From Phycisphaeraceae bacterium (GTDB lineage Bacteria; Planctomycetota; Phycisphaerae; Phycisphaerales; Phycisphaeraceae): a DNA stretch of 43,609 nt. This document shows positions 8,264-19,183 of the stretch, piece after piece. The number at the start of each line of letters is the position of its first letter. Positions within the stretch are counted from its first letter, which is position 1. The notes under the pieces were generated by a model, which worked only from the letters and a program-made list of their open reading frames with translations, made no database searches and was not told the origin of the DNA. Position numbers and translations under genes: made by a program. The stretch lies in assembly GCA_028280965.1 (NCBI GenBank), contig JANQKT010000050.1:1-43609 (forward strand). Direction: 5' to 3'.

Positions 8264-8281
8264 GGGACGCTGCGCGTCGCC
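8264..8281. repeat. 18-bp direct repeat/hairpin flanking the methyltransferase gene, copy A
   Basis: gggacgctgcgcgtcgcc, containing the small inverted repeat GACGC-TGC-GCGTC. The identical 18 bases recur at 9016-9033 on the other side of the methyltransferase gene. It lies between two converging genes. Confidence 0.75.
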
Positions 8282-8291
8282 TGCTAAACAA

Positions 8292-8954
8292 TCAATCAAT
8301 TGAGCGCTGCAAAGACATGTGCCGGTCGGTATCCACAACGACCTCGGCGTCCTCGAGCCCGCATGTATCCGCCAACGCGCGCAGCTCGTCCGCCGTCAGC
8401 GCCGCGTGCAACGACTCGGCGAACAGGCGGCGCTGTTCGTCATCACAGCCGCTTGTGTGCTGATCAACAAGCTGCCCGAGCTGTTCGGTAGACGTAGGCC
8501 GGTACAGGTCGCGGATCAACAGCAGCCCGCCGGGCCTGAGCACGCGCGCCGCCTCGCGCAGCATCGCCTCGGGCTCGGGGATGTGGTGCAGGATCGTGTT
8601 GCTGAAGACCGCGTCGAATGAGGCGTGCGGCAGGTCGAGGGCCTTGACGTCCATCTTCGCGAGTGTAATACGGTCGCTCAATTGCGCTTCGCGTACTCTT
8701 GTCCCCGCAAGGTCCAGCATGGACTGGGCAAGATCGACCGCGGTGATATGCGGCGTGTCTGTCTGGCCGCAGAGCAGGACCGGGATATCGCCGGGCCCGG
8801 TGCCGAGGTCCAGCGCCGTCGCACACCGGCCGATCCCAAGCTCAACCAACCGATCGACAAACGCAGTATTCGCCTCGGCATGATCCATCGCGTCGTAGGC
8901 CGCGGCCTCAGCGGCGTCGTCCATCACTTCCGGCTCGAGGATGCGGTCAAGCAT
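8292..8954 (-). CDS. Class I SAM-dependent methyltransferase
   Basis: 220 residues. Rossmann-fold methyltransferase of the UbiE/Methyltransf_11 type: motif I ALDLGTGPGDIPVLL, acidic end of strand 2 AVDLAQSMLDLA, motif II/III with MDVKALDLPHASFDAVFSNTILHHIPEPEAMLREAARVLRPGGLLLIRDLYRP. The C-terminal ~60 residues (SGCDDEQRRLFAESLHAALTADELRALADTCG) form a helical cap. Substrate is unknown; the HHIPEP and RPGGLLLIRD blocks are common to small-molecule and quinone methyltransferases. The gene is bounded by two identical 18-bp repeats. Confidence 0.88.
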   Translation of the reverse strand: MLDRILEPEVMDDAAEAAAYDAMDHAEANTAFVDRLVELGIGRCATALDLGTGPGDIPVLLCGQTDTPHITAVDLAQSMLDLAGTRVREAQLSDRITLAKMDVKALDLPHASFDAVFSNTILHHIPEPEAMLREAARVLRPGGLLLIRDLYRPTSTEQLGQLVDQHTSGCDDEQRRLFAESLHAALTADELRALADTCGLEDAEVVVDTDRHMSLQRSID

Positions 8955-9015
8955 GGGCTACCCGTTTCGCAAGTGACGCACAGCGCCCCGCGCGAGTCAT
9001 CGCAAATGCTTCGAA

Positions 9016-9033
9016 GGGACGCTGCGCGTCGCC
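9016..9033. repeat. 18-bp direct repeat/hairpin flanking the methyltransferase gene, copy B
   Basis: Identical to 8264-8281 over 18 bases. It is placed just beyond the stop of the secretion-type ATPase gene and upstream of the methyltransferase start. Confidence 0.75.
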
Positions 9034-9042
9034 CGCCAAGCG

Positions 9043-10302
9043 TCAATCTTCCAGATACTCCGACGGCACCACGCGGAAGACTTCTTCGACCGACGTGATC
9101 CCGCGTGCCACTTTTAATAGCGCGTTGGACTTAAAATCAAGCGTGCCTTCCTTCCGGGTCTGCTCGCGGAGCCTGTGCGTGTCGGCGCCGTGGGCGACCA
9201 TCTCGCGCAGCGCGTTGGTCATCGTCATCACCTCGAACACGCCCGTGCGTCCGCTGTACCCGGTGTGGCCGTCGGTCGCGCCGGGGGCGTAGAACGTCTT
9301 GCCCTCGCCCTCAGCGAGCAGGTGCCGGATCGGTTCAAAGATCTGCGGCGCGTGGGTGATGTCGTACTCGACGCGGCGCTCGGGGTCGAGCGTGCGGACC
9401 AGGCGCTGGCTCAGGACCCCGCGGAGCGCGGTGGCGAGGAAGTGGTTGTTCACGCCCAGCGAGCGCATCGACTCGATCGCCGCGGCGGCGACTGGCGCGT
9501 GGATCGTGGACAGCACCAGGTGCCCGGAGTTCGCGGCGTGCACCGCGGTCGTCGCGGTCTCGCGGTCGCGGATCTCGCCGATCATGATGATGTCCGGCGA
9601 CTGACGCAGCACGCCCTTCAGCAGCTGCGCAAAGTCCACGCCGATCTTCGGCCGCACCTGCGACTGGCGCAGCCCCTCGATCGCGAACTCGATCGGGTCC
9701 TCGATGGTGTTGATCTTGCGCAGCCCGTCGTTGAGGTAGTTCAGCGCCGCGTAGAGCGTCGCCGTCTTCCCGCTGCCGGTCGGCCCGCAGCAGAGCACCA
9801 GCCCGCCTGGCGAATCGAGCATCGCCTGCGTCCGGCCGAGGTCCTTCTTGCTCAGCCCGATCTGATCGATCTTGAACAGCCCGTGCCGGCGTGACAGCAG
9901 GCGGATCACCATGTCCTCGCCGTGCATCGTCGGCACGGTGCTGATGCGCAGGTCGACGCCGCGGTCTGCGCCGGACTCTTCATCCTCGGCTTCGCCCTCG
10001 TCGGCCAGGCTGTCGTAGATCCACCGCCCGTCGTGCGGGTGCCGGTTCTCCGCGACGTCCATCCCCGCGGCGGCCTTGATGTGCTGGGCAAAGCGCTTGC
10101 CCATGTCCGCGCTGACGATGCTCACCGGGCGGATCATCCCGAGGTGGCGCACGTGGATCGCGAAGAAGTCCTCGTTGGCCAGCAGCATCAGGTCGCTGGC
10201 GCCGAGCCCCACGGCGTGCTCGATGACCTTGTCCACCGCGTGCTCGACACGCATGGAGGACAGATCGATCATCTGCGAAGCGGTCTGCGGCTCGTTTCGC
10301 AT
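9043..10302 (-). CDS. GspE/PilB-type secretion or pilus assembly ATPase
   Basis: 419 residues. Type II/IV secretion superfamily ATPase. Residues ~18-120 form the N2-like domain (HAVGLGASDLMLLANEDFFAIHVRHLGMIRPV; VDLRISTVPTMHGEDMVIRLL), followed by Walker A GPTGSGKTATLY, Asp box TIEDPIEFAIEGLRQSQV, Walker B SPDIIMIGEIRDRETA and His box GHLVLSTIHAP. The protein lacks the tetracysteine zinc ribbon and the long N1 domain of GspE, so it is short. An acidic insertion (DEGEAEDEESGAD, ~100-112) is unusual. No other pilus or secretion genes are adjacent. The open frame continues upstream, but ATG at 10302 overlaps the stop of the STAS gene (TGATG), which decides the start. Confidence 0.85.
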   Translation of the reverse strand: MRNEPQTASQMIDLSSMRVEHAVDKVIEHAVGLGASDLMLLANEDFFAIHVRHLGMIRPVSIVSADMGKRFAQHIKAAAGMDVAENRHPHDGRWIYDSLADEGEAEDEESGADRGVDLRISTVPTMHGEDMVIRLLSRRHGLFKIDQIGLSKKDLGRTQAMLDSPGGLVLCCGPTGSGKTATLYAALNYLNDGLRKINTIEDPIEFAIEGLRQSQVRPKIGVDFAQLLKGVLRQSPDIIMIGEIRDRETATTAVHAANSGHLVLSTIHAPVAAAAIESMRSLGVNNHFLATALRGVLSQRLVRTLDPERRVEYDITHAPQIFEPIRHLLAEGEGKTFYAPGATDGHTGYSGRTGVFEVMTMTNALREMVAHGADTHRLREQTRKEGTLDFKSNALLKVARGITSVEEVFRVVPSEYLED

Positions 10303-10658
10303 CAGTGTTCCCCCCGCAATCGTTTCTTGGCGTGCATCGCGTCCTCGGCCAGGTCGAGCACCTGATCGATGCGCATGATCTCGATGACGCGCTGCACATT
10401 GGGGTGCAGGCCGAAGAGGATCAGCCGCCCGCCCGCCTCGCCGAACGCCTTGTGCAACGATAGCAGCCAGCCGATCGCAGCGGAGTCCATGTAGCTCGCC
10501 TCGCCGAGGTCGAGCGCGACCTTCTTCGCCGCCCAGTCCTCGCCGAGCGTGCCCCGCAGCCCCCCGCCGTCGCCGGTCATCTCCAGGGCGTTCATCTCGC
10601 CGGCACAGGCCAGCATTGCCGACCCGTCGTCTTCGATCGCTACGACTTTGATGCTCAT
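10302..10658 (-). CDS. STAS-domain protein (anti-sigma factor antagonist-like)
   Basis: 118 residues, a single STAS domain. The core VALDLGEASYMDSAAIGWLLSLHKAFGEAGGRLILFGL has the conserved D-S pair whose serine is phosphorylated by switch kinases in SpoIIAA/RsbV-type proteins; VQRVIEIMRIDQVLDL is the conserved C-terminal helix. The start ATG at 10658 gives the normal STAS length; the longer open frame upstream has no homology. Its stop overlaps the start of the ATPase gene by one base (TGATG), so the two are likely translationally coupled, which implies a functional link between a STAS switch and a pilus/secretion motor (inference). Confidence 0.8.
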   Translation of the reverse strand: MSIKVVAIEDDGSAMLACAGEMNALEMTGDGGGLRGTLGEDWAAKKVALDLGEASYMDSAAIGWLLSLHKAFGEAGGRLILFGLHPNVQRVIEIMRIDQVLDLAEDAMHAKKRLRGEH

Positions 10659-10737
10659 GCGTGTCCGTTTCGGTCCAGGGGTGAACGCCCGGAACAGGCA
10701 TCTTATCGCATGACGGAAAACGGGACAGGCATCCGGC

Positions 10738-11229
10738 CTACAACGCCGCCAGCGCCACCCGCCGCGCATGGCACACCGCGATCGCGATCGCGTCTGCCAC
10801 GTCCGGCGGGCTCGGCGGCTCGGGCAGGCGGAACTGGGCCTGCACCGCACGCTGCATCTGCTCCTTGCTCGCGTGGCCGTTGCCGGTCAGCGCCTTCTTC
10901 ACCTCGGTCGAGGCGAGCTGCTCGATCGCAAGCCCGCGCTGCCGGGCGCACAGCAGGATCACGCCGCGCGCGTGGGCCATGATGATCGCGGTCTTCGGGT
11001 GCGCGTAGTGCGCGTAGACCTCTTCGACCGCGAGTTGATGAGCGCCGCTCGACCCGATCACGCCTTCCAGGTCCTCGGCGAGCTGAACAAGCCGGTCGGC
11101 GACCGGCAGCTTGCCGTCGAGCTTGATGACGCCGGCCTCGATGAGCGCCGGCTCGATCGCGCCCTGGCGCACCTCCACCACGCCGAAGCCGGTCAGCCGC
11201 AGGCCGGGGTCGATGCCGAGGATACGCAT
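10738..11229 (-). CDS. ruvC: Crossover junction endodeoxyribonuclease RuvC
   Basis: 163 residues, standard RuvC length. Holliday-junction resolvase of the RNase H fold. Catalytic acids are visible: D7 in RILGIDPGLRLTGFGVV, E69/E70 in LAVEEVY, and D143/D146 in PPDVADAIAIA. The motif AHARGVILL and TGNGHASKEQMQRAV are also typical. No ruvA or ruvB is adjacent. It starts 74 bp from the divergent topoisomerase gene and is upstream of the STAS/ATPase pair on the same strand with a 79-bp gap. A TAAACT box lies 6 nt before the ATG. Confidence 0.95.
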   Translation of the reverse strand: MRILGIDPGLRLTGFGVVEVRQGAIEPALIEAGVIKLDGKLPVADRLVQLAEDLEGVIGSSGAHQLAVEEVYAHYAHPKTAIIMAHARGVILLCARQRGLAIEQLASTEVKKALTGNGHASKEQMQRAVQAQFRLPEPPSPPDVADAIAIAVCHARRVALAAL

Positions 11230-11235
11230 AAGAGC

Positions 11236-11241
11236 AGTTTA
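11236..11241 (-). promoter_or_regulatory. Minus-10-like TAAACT 6 nt before ruvC
   Basis: The minus strand reads GTTAAACT, six bases, ATG. An identical GTTAAACT with six-base spacing precedes the acyltransferase gene at 30600-30605. This suggests near-leaderless transcription. Confidence 0.35.
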
Positions 11242-11303
11242 ACGTGTTGCGTTATACTCCTTTGATTCCTTATCTTCCCACGCCAGCCACGGAGGGCTGA
11301 CGC

Positions 11304-13808
<2,505 letters not shown>

Positions 13809-13838
13809 CACGACCCATAAGACCCAGGGGAGCGAGCG

Positions 13839-14246
13839 ATGCAACGACTGGTTATTGGCAGCCTGCTGATGGTGCTGTGGGTGGCGTCCATCCTGCTCTT
13901 GCCCGGCTGCGGCGGCGCGACCGAGGCGCAGGCCGCCGAGGCCGTGAAGCCCCGGCCGCTGACGATCACCGTCGTCAACCGCTCGGGCGGGGAGATCACG
14001 CAGATCGGCATCAGCGGCGCGAACATGCCGATCGCCTGCAGCGACATGGCCGACGGCGCGAGCTCGACCGCGCTGAAGAACAAAGAACTCAAGCTGCCCG
14101 AGAGGCTGACGCTGCACTGGTCCGACTCGCGCGGCGACCGCAAGGAGGGCACGGTCAACGTCTGGGGCGAGCTGAGCGCGGCCTACTCCGGGCCGATCAC
14201 GCTGACGATCACCCGCCGGGGCAAGGTCAAGCTCACCGGCGGGTAG
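13839..14246 (+). CDS. Small predicted lipoprotein
   Basis: 135 residues. N-terminal MQRLVIGSLLMVLWVASILLLPGCGG has a clear lipobox (LPGC). The mature domain is short and beta-rich (LTITVVNRSGGEITQIGISG; LTLHWSDSRGDRKEGTVNVWG; GPITLTITRRGKVKLTGG) and resembles small immunoglobulin-like folds. It sits between the two topoisomerase subunit genes, 30 bp after the first, an odd place for a lipoprotein. AGGGGAGCGAGCG before the ATG supplies a Shine-Dalgarno. Function unknown. Confidence 0.65.
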   Translation: MQRLVIGSLLMVLWVASILLLPGCGGATEAQAAEAVKPRPLTITVVNRSGGEITQIGISGANMPIACSDMADGASSTALKNKELKLPERLTLHWSDSRGDRKEGTVNVWGELSAAYSGPITLTITRRGKVKLTGG

Positions 14247-14271
14247 CACACTCAACACAATCGGTATCTGT

Positions 14272-14348
14272 AACCACAGATGCACACAGATCAACACAGA
14301 TTCAAACCAGCCGGTTTGATCTGCGTAAACCCGTGTGCGTCTGTGGTT
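14272..14348. repeat. Long imperfect palindrome (REP-like, CCACAGATGCACACAGAT type)
   Basis: Arms 14272-14287 and 14333-14348 match as inverted repeats in 15 of 16 positions (aaccacagatgcacac against gtgtgcgtctgtggtt), and the centre 14302-14319 is a perfect 7-bp stem (tcaaacc/ggtttga) with loop AGCC. It fills most of the gap before the topoisomerase B gene. Sequences of the type accacagatgcacacagat are widespread dispersed repeats in many bacterial genomes (general knowledge). Confidence 0.75.
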
Positions 14349-14381
14349 TCAATTGCTGCGCCTCTGCGTGAGACAAGTCCC

Positions 14382-16298
<1,917 letters not shown>

Positions 16299-16384
16299 GG
16301 CGGCTCCGTCTGCAACCCGCAGCTAACCGCTGCGCGGTCGATCTGGAATAGGCCTCGTTCTCTTACCACAGCAGGCAAGACTAC

Positions 16385-16555
16385 TCACCCGACCCGGCGA
16401 GCATGAGGAATCCGCCTTGTCATCCCGTAACGGATGTAGCTGATCGGCAGCCCTGCGCGCAACGGGATGCGGAGCGGCGCGTTCGTCGGCGGCTTCGTGG
16501 TCCCGACCTTCTCAAACAACTCGCGTTCCAGCAGCCCGGTCGCCTTGCCGTCCAT
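16385..16555 (-). other. Possible small ORF or gene remnant in the 336-bp gap 16299-16634
   Basis: The gap between topoisomerase B and the histidine kinase gene contains no long gene. On the minus strand a 56-codon frame begins MDGKATGLLERELFEKVGTT and ends at TGA 16385-16387. The frame is open further upstream to overlap the kinase 3' end (reading ...SIDDSIYCFARRPLAAIG before the Met). Codons are mostly G/C at third positions in the middle. I do not recognise it; it may be a degraded gene, a small protein, or a dispersed repeat. The first ~85 bases after the topoisomerase stop show nothing else clear. Confidence 0.25.
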
Positions 16556-16634
16556 GCCGATCGCGGCAAGGGGCCTTCGCGCGAAGCAGTAGATTGAATC
16601 GTCAATGCTTGCGTTGCGAAGCAGCCGCCTTCGC

Positions 16635-19025
16635 TCAGGCCGCGGCCGTTTTCTGGCTCACCGCGTCGAGGCAGGCCGCGATCAGCCGCTTCTTGTCGAT
16701 CGGCTTGCTGGCGTAGACATCGCAGCCGGCGTCCAGGCACTTGCCGACGTCTTCCTTCATCGCGTGGGCGGTCAGCGCAACGACCGGCAGCCGGCAGCCG
16801 AGCACACGCAGCCGACGGACCGCGGTGTAGCCGTCCATCTCCGGCATCTGCATGTCCGTCACCAGCAGATTGAACGGCGAGGGCGAGAGCAGCGGGCCAT
16901 CGATCTGACCGCCCTTCGTCAGCGCCTGGATTGCTTGTACACCGTTTTCGACAATCGTCACTTGTGCACCCGCACGCGTCAGCAGGTGATTGATCAGACG
17001 CTGGTTGTCCTTGCCGTCCTCCGCCAGCAGGATGCGCAGGTCGTCGAGCGGCTGCGGGGTGTTGTCGTCCGCCTCCGCGGTCTGCTCGGCCTGTTCCGCT
17101 TCCGGCACTGCGATCGACAGCGGGCCGGCATCGAGCATCGGCGTGGTGTCCACCGGCTCGACGTGCAGCGTGAGCGTGAAGGTGCTGCCTTGGCCAAGCC
17201 GGGTCTCACAGGTAATGCCGCCGTCGAGCGCGTCGGCGAGGCGCTGGCTGATGTGCAGGCCCAGCCCGGTCCCGCCGAACTCGCGTGTGGTCGTCGTGTC
17301 GGCCTGCTCGAAGGCGCGGAACAACCGCGCGGCCTGGTCGTCGGTCATCCCCACGCCGGTGTCGGTCACGGCGAAGGACAAGCTCTTTGCATCGGGATCG
17401 TAGGACAGCTCGAGCAGCACCCCGCCGGCCTCGGTGAACTTGATCGCGTTGCCCACGAGGTTGACCAGCACCTGCCGCAGCCGGACCGGGTCGCTGGGGA
17501 TCTGGGCGGGGATCGGCGTCAGGAGCCTGGCGTCCAGCGGCAGCTTCTTCTCGTCGGCCTTGACGCGCATCAGCGAGAGGACCTCGCCCGCGATCGCGTC
17601 GGGTCGCACGGGGATGTGCTCGACCCTGAGCTTGCCCGCCTCGATCTTGGAGATGTCGAGGATGTCGTTGATCACGCTCAGCAGGTGCTCGCCGTTGCGG
17701 CGGATCGTGCGGGTGTGCTCGACCAGCTCGCGGTTGTCCTGGTCGATCTGGGCGCGCAGCAGGTCGGTGAAGCCGAGAATCCCGGTCATCGGCGTGCGGA
17801 TCTCGTGGCTCATGTTCGCCAGGAACGCGCTCTTGGCGTAAGTCGCCTGCTCGGCCTGCTCGGCGTAGGCACGCAGGTCGGTCGTCATGCCCTCGGCGAT
17901 GCCCCAGGCCCGGCGGGTCGAGCTGCCCTGCATGTACACCAGCAGCGCCAGCAGCACGCTCAACAACGAGCCGCCGATCGCTTCGATCCAGAAGCCGGTC
18001 ATCGAGGTTCGGCGGAACGAGGTCGTCGTCCGCGCCGACAGGGTCCACGTGCGCCCGCCGACGGTGATCTCGTTCTCTGCTCGCAATGGGCAGTTTTGAT
18101 CGGCCGCGTCCACCGCGCCCGACAACCCGGCGGGCGGGTGCTCAGCGATGTCATAGATCAGGGCGCCGTCATCGGGCCTGCCCGCGTACACATCGATATC
18201 GAGCTCGCCATCGACGACCTCCTCGATGCCCCGGAAGAGCTCCGGCCCGAGCATCGGCATGTAGACCCAGCCACGCACCGCCTCGGCGCGCTGCTCAGGC
18301 GTGTCCAGCGGCATGTCAGGCAGGTAATCGGGCAGCACGTACAAGAAACCCGAGACCTGCTGTTCGTCCTGCACCAGGCGGATCGACTCGGTCAGGACCG
18401 CATCGTTCACGACGAGCGCCCGCTCCGCGGCCTCCCGGCGGACCGGGTGGGCACCAATGTCCAGGCCCAGGGCCTGCCGGTTTGCCGACAGCGGCTCGAT
18501 GTACTTGATGATGTAGCGGTCGTCCGTCAGCGCATCCGCGAGCGGCGCCGCGCCGGGCGGGACGGTGACCTCGAATGCCGGTGCGCCTTCCTCCCGCGTC
18601 TTCTCAACAAACGCGTTGAACAGATCGGCCTCACCCGATACCCGCTCGATGTAGCCGATGCCCAGCGCACCGGGGAATTCGCTGGGCAGCTCGCGGGCGC
18701 CGACGAGCTGGATGAATTCTTGCCGATCAACGTATGTGCTGGCCGCGAAGACGCTGCGCGTGCCCATCAGCCCGTAGCGGTACACCGTGACCCGGCGGAC
18801 CACGTCCCCGCGGGCACGCTCGACCAGGCGATCAAAGTGCTCCTGATCGAGACTCTTCACGTGGTGGTACTCGATACTCGAAACGAAGGCAGTCACCACA
18901 AACCCAATCACCAGCACGCCCACCGCGGCCAGCACGGGCAGCCGGCTCAGCAGGCGCGTGCGGCCGCTCGGTGTCACGTCTGCCTCGGCTGCCTGCTTCG
19001 TTAAGGAGGTGTCTTGATCGGCCAT
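16635..19025 (-). CDS. CHASE-domain hybrid sensor histidine kinase
   Basis: 796 residues. TM1 ~30-50; periplasmic CHASE domain ~80-290 (GTRSVFAASTYVDRQEF; FPGALGIGYIERV; YIIKYIEP; LGLDIGAHPVRREA); TM2 ~346-366; HisKA with phospho-accepting H407 in FLANMSHEIRTPM; HATPase_c with N box LVNLVGNAIKFT, G1 DTGVGM and G2 GTGLGLHIS; C-terminal receiver domain with D724 in VTDMQMPEMDG and the conserved Lys in SKPI. CHASE domains sense small extracellular ligands. No partner response regulator is adjacent, so output probably goes through a phosphotransfer protein encoded elsewhere. The final Ala-rich tail ends at TGA 16635-16637. Confidence 0.93.
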   Translation of the reverse strand: MADQDTSLTKQAAEADVTPSGRTRLLSRLPVLAAVGVLVIGFVVTAFVSSIEYHHVKSLDQEHFDRLVERARGDVVRRVTVYRYGLMGTRSVFAASTYVDRQEFIQLVGARELPSEFPGALGIGYIERVSGEADLFNAFVEKTREEGAPAFEVTVPPGAAPLADALTDDRYIIKYIEPLSANRQALGLDIGAHPVRREAAERALVVNDAVLTESIRLVQDEQQVSGFLYVLPDYLPDMPLDTPEQRAEAVRGWVYMPMLGPELFRGIEEVVDGELDIDVYAGRPDDGALIYDIAEHPPAGLSGAVDAADQNCPLRAENEITVGGRTWTLSARTTTSFRRTSMTGFWIEAIGGSLLSVLLALLVYMQGSSTRRAWGIAEGMTTDLRAYAEQAEQATYAKSAFLANMSHEIRTPMTGILGFTDLLRAQIDQDNRELVEHTRTIRRNGEHLLSVINDILDISKIEAGKLRVEHIPVRPDAIAGEVLSLMRVKADEKKLPLDARLLTPIPAQIPSDPVRLRQVLVNLVGNAIKFTEAGGVLLELSYDPDAKSLSFAVTDTGVGMTDDQAARLFRAFEQADTTTTREFGGTGLGLHISQRLADALDGGITCETRLGQGSTFTLTLHVEPVDTTPMLDAGPLSIAVPEAEQAEQTAEADDNTPQPLDDLRILLAEDGKDNQRLINHLLTRAGAQVTIVENGVQAIQALTKGGQIDGPLLSPSPFNLLVTDMQMPEMDGYTAVRRLRVLGCRLPVVALTAHAMKEDVGKCLDAGCDVYASKPIDKKRLIAACLDAVSQKTAAA

Positions 19026-19030
19026 GGCGT

Positions 19031-19164
19031 GCTCGCAAGGCGTGCATGACCCGACCCACCGACATCATCGACACGACACCAACCCCGCTTAATCCGACGC
19101 CGTTTCGGGCACGCCGATAAAAACGATCCCGCCAAGGCGCAAGTCGATAAGCCGCCTTGCGAGC
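19031..19164. repeat. Separated 12-bp inverted repeat between kinase and valS genes
   Basis: gctcgcaaggcg (19031-19042) and cgccttgcgagc (19153-19164) are exact reverse complements 110 bp apart. The interval holds the upstream region of the kinase gene and the region after the valS stop; a run of five T on the minus strand (near 19117-19121) could contribute to valS termination, but no compact stem directly abuts it. Confidence 0.35.
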
Positions 19165-19183
19165 CTATTGGATGGGCACCCAA

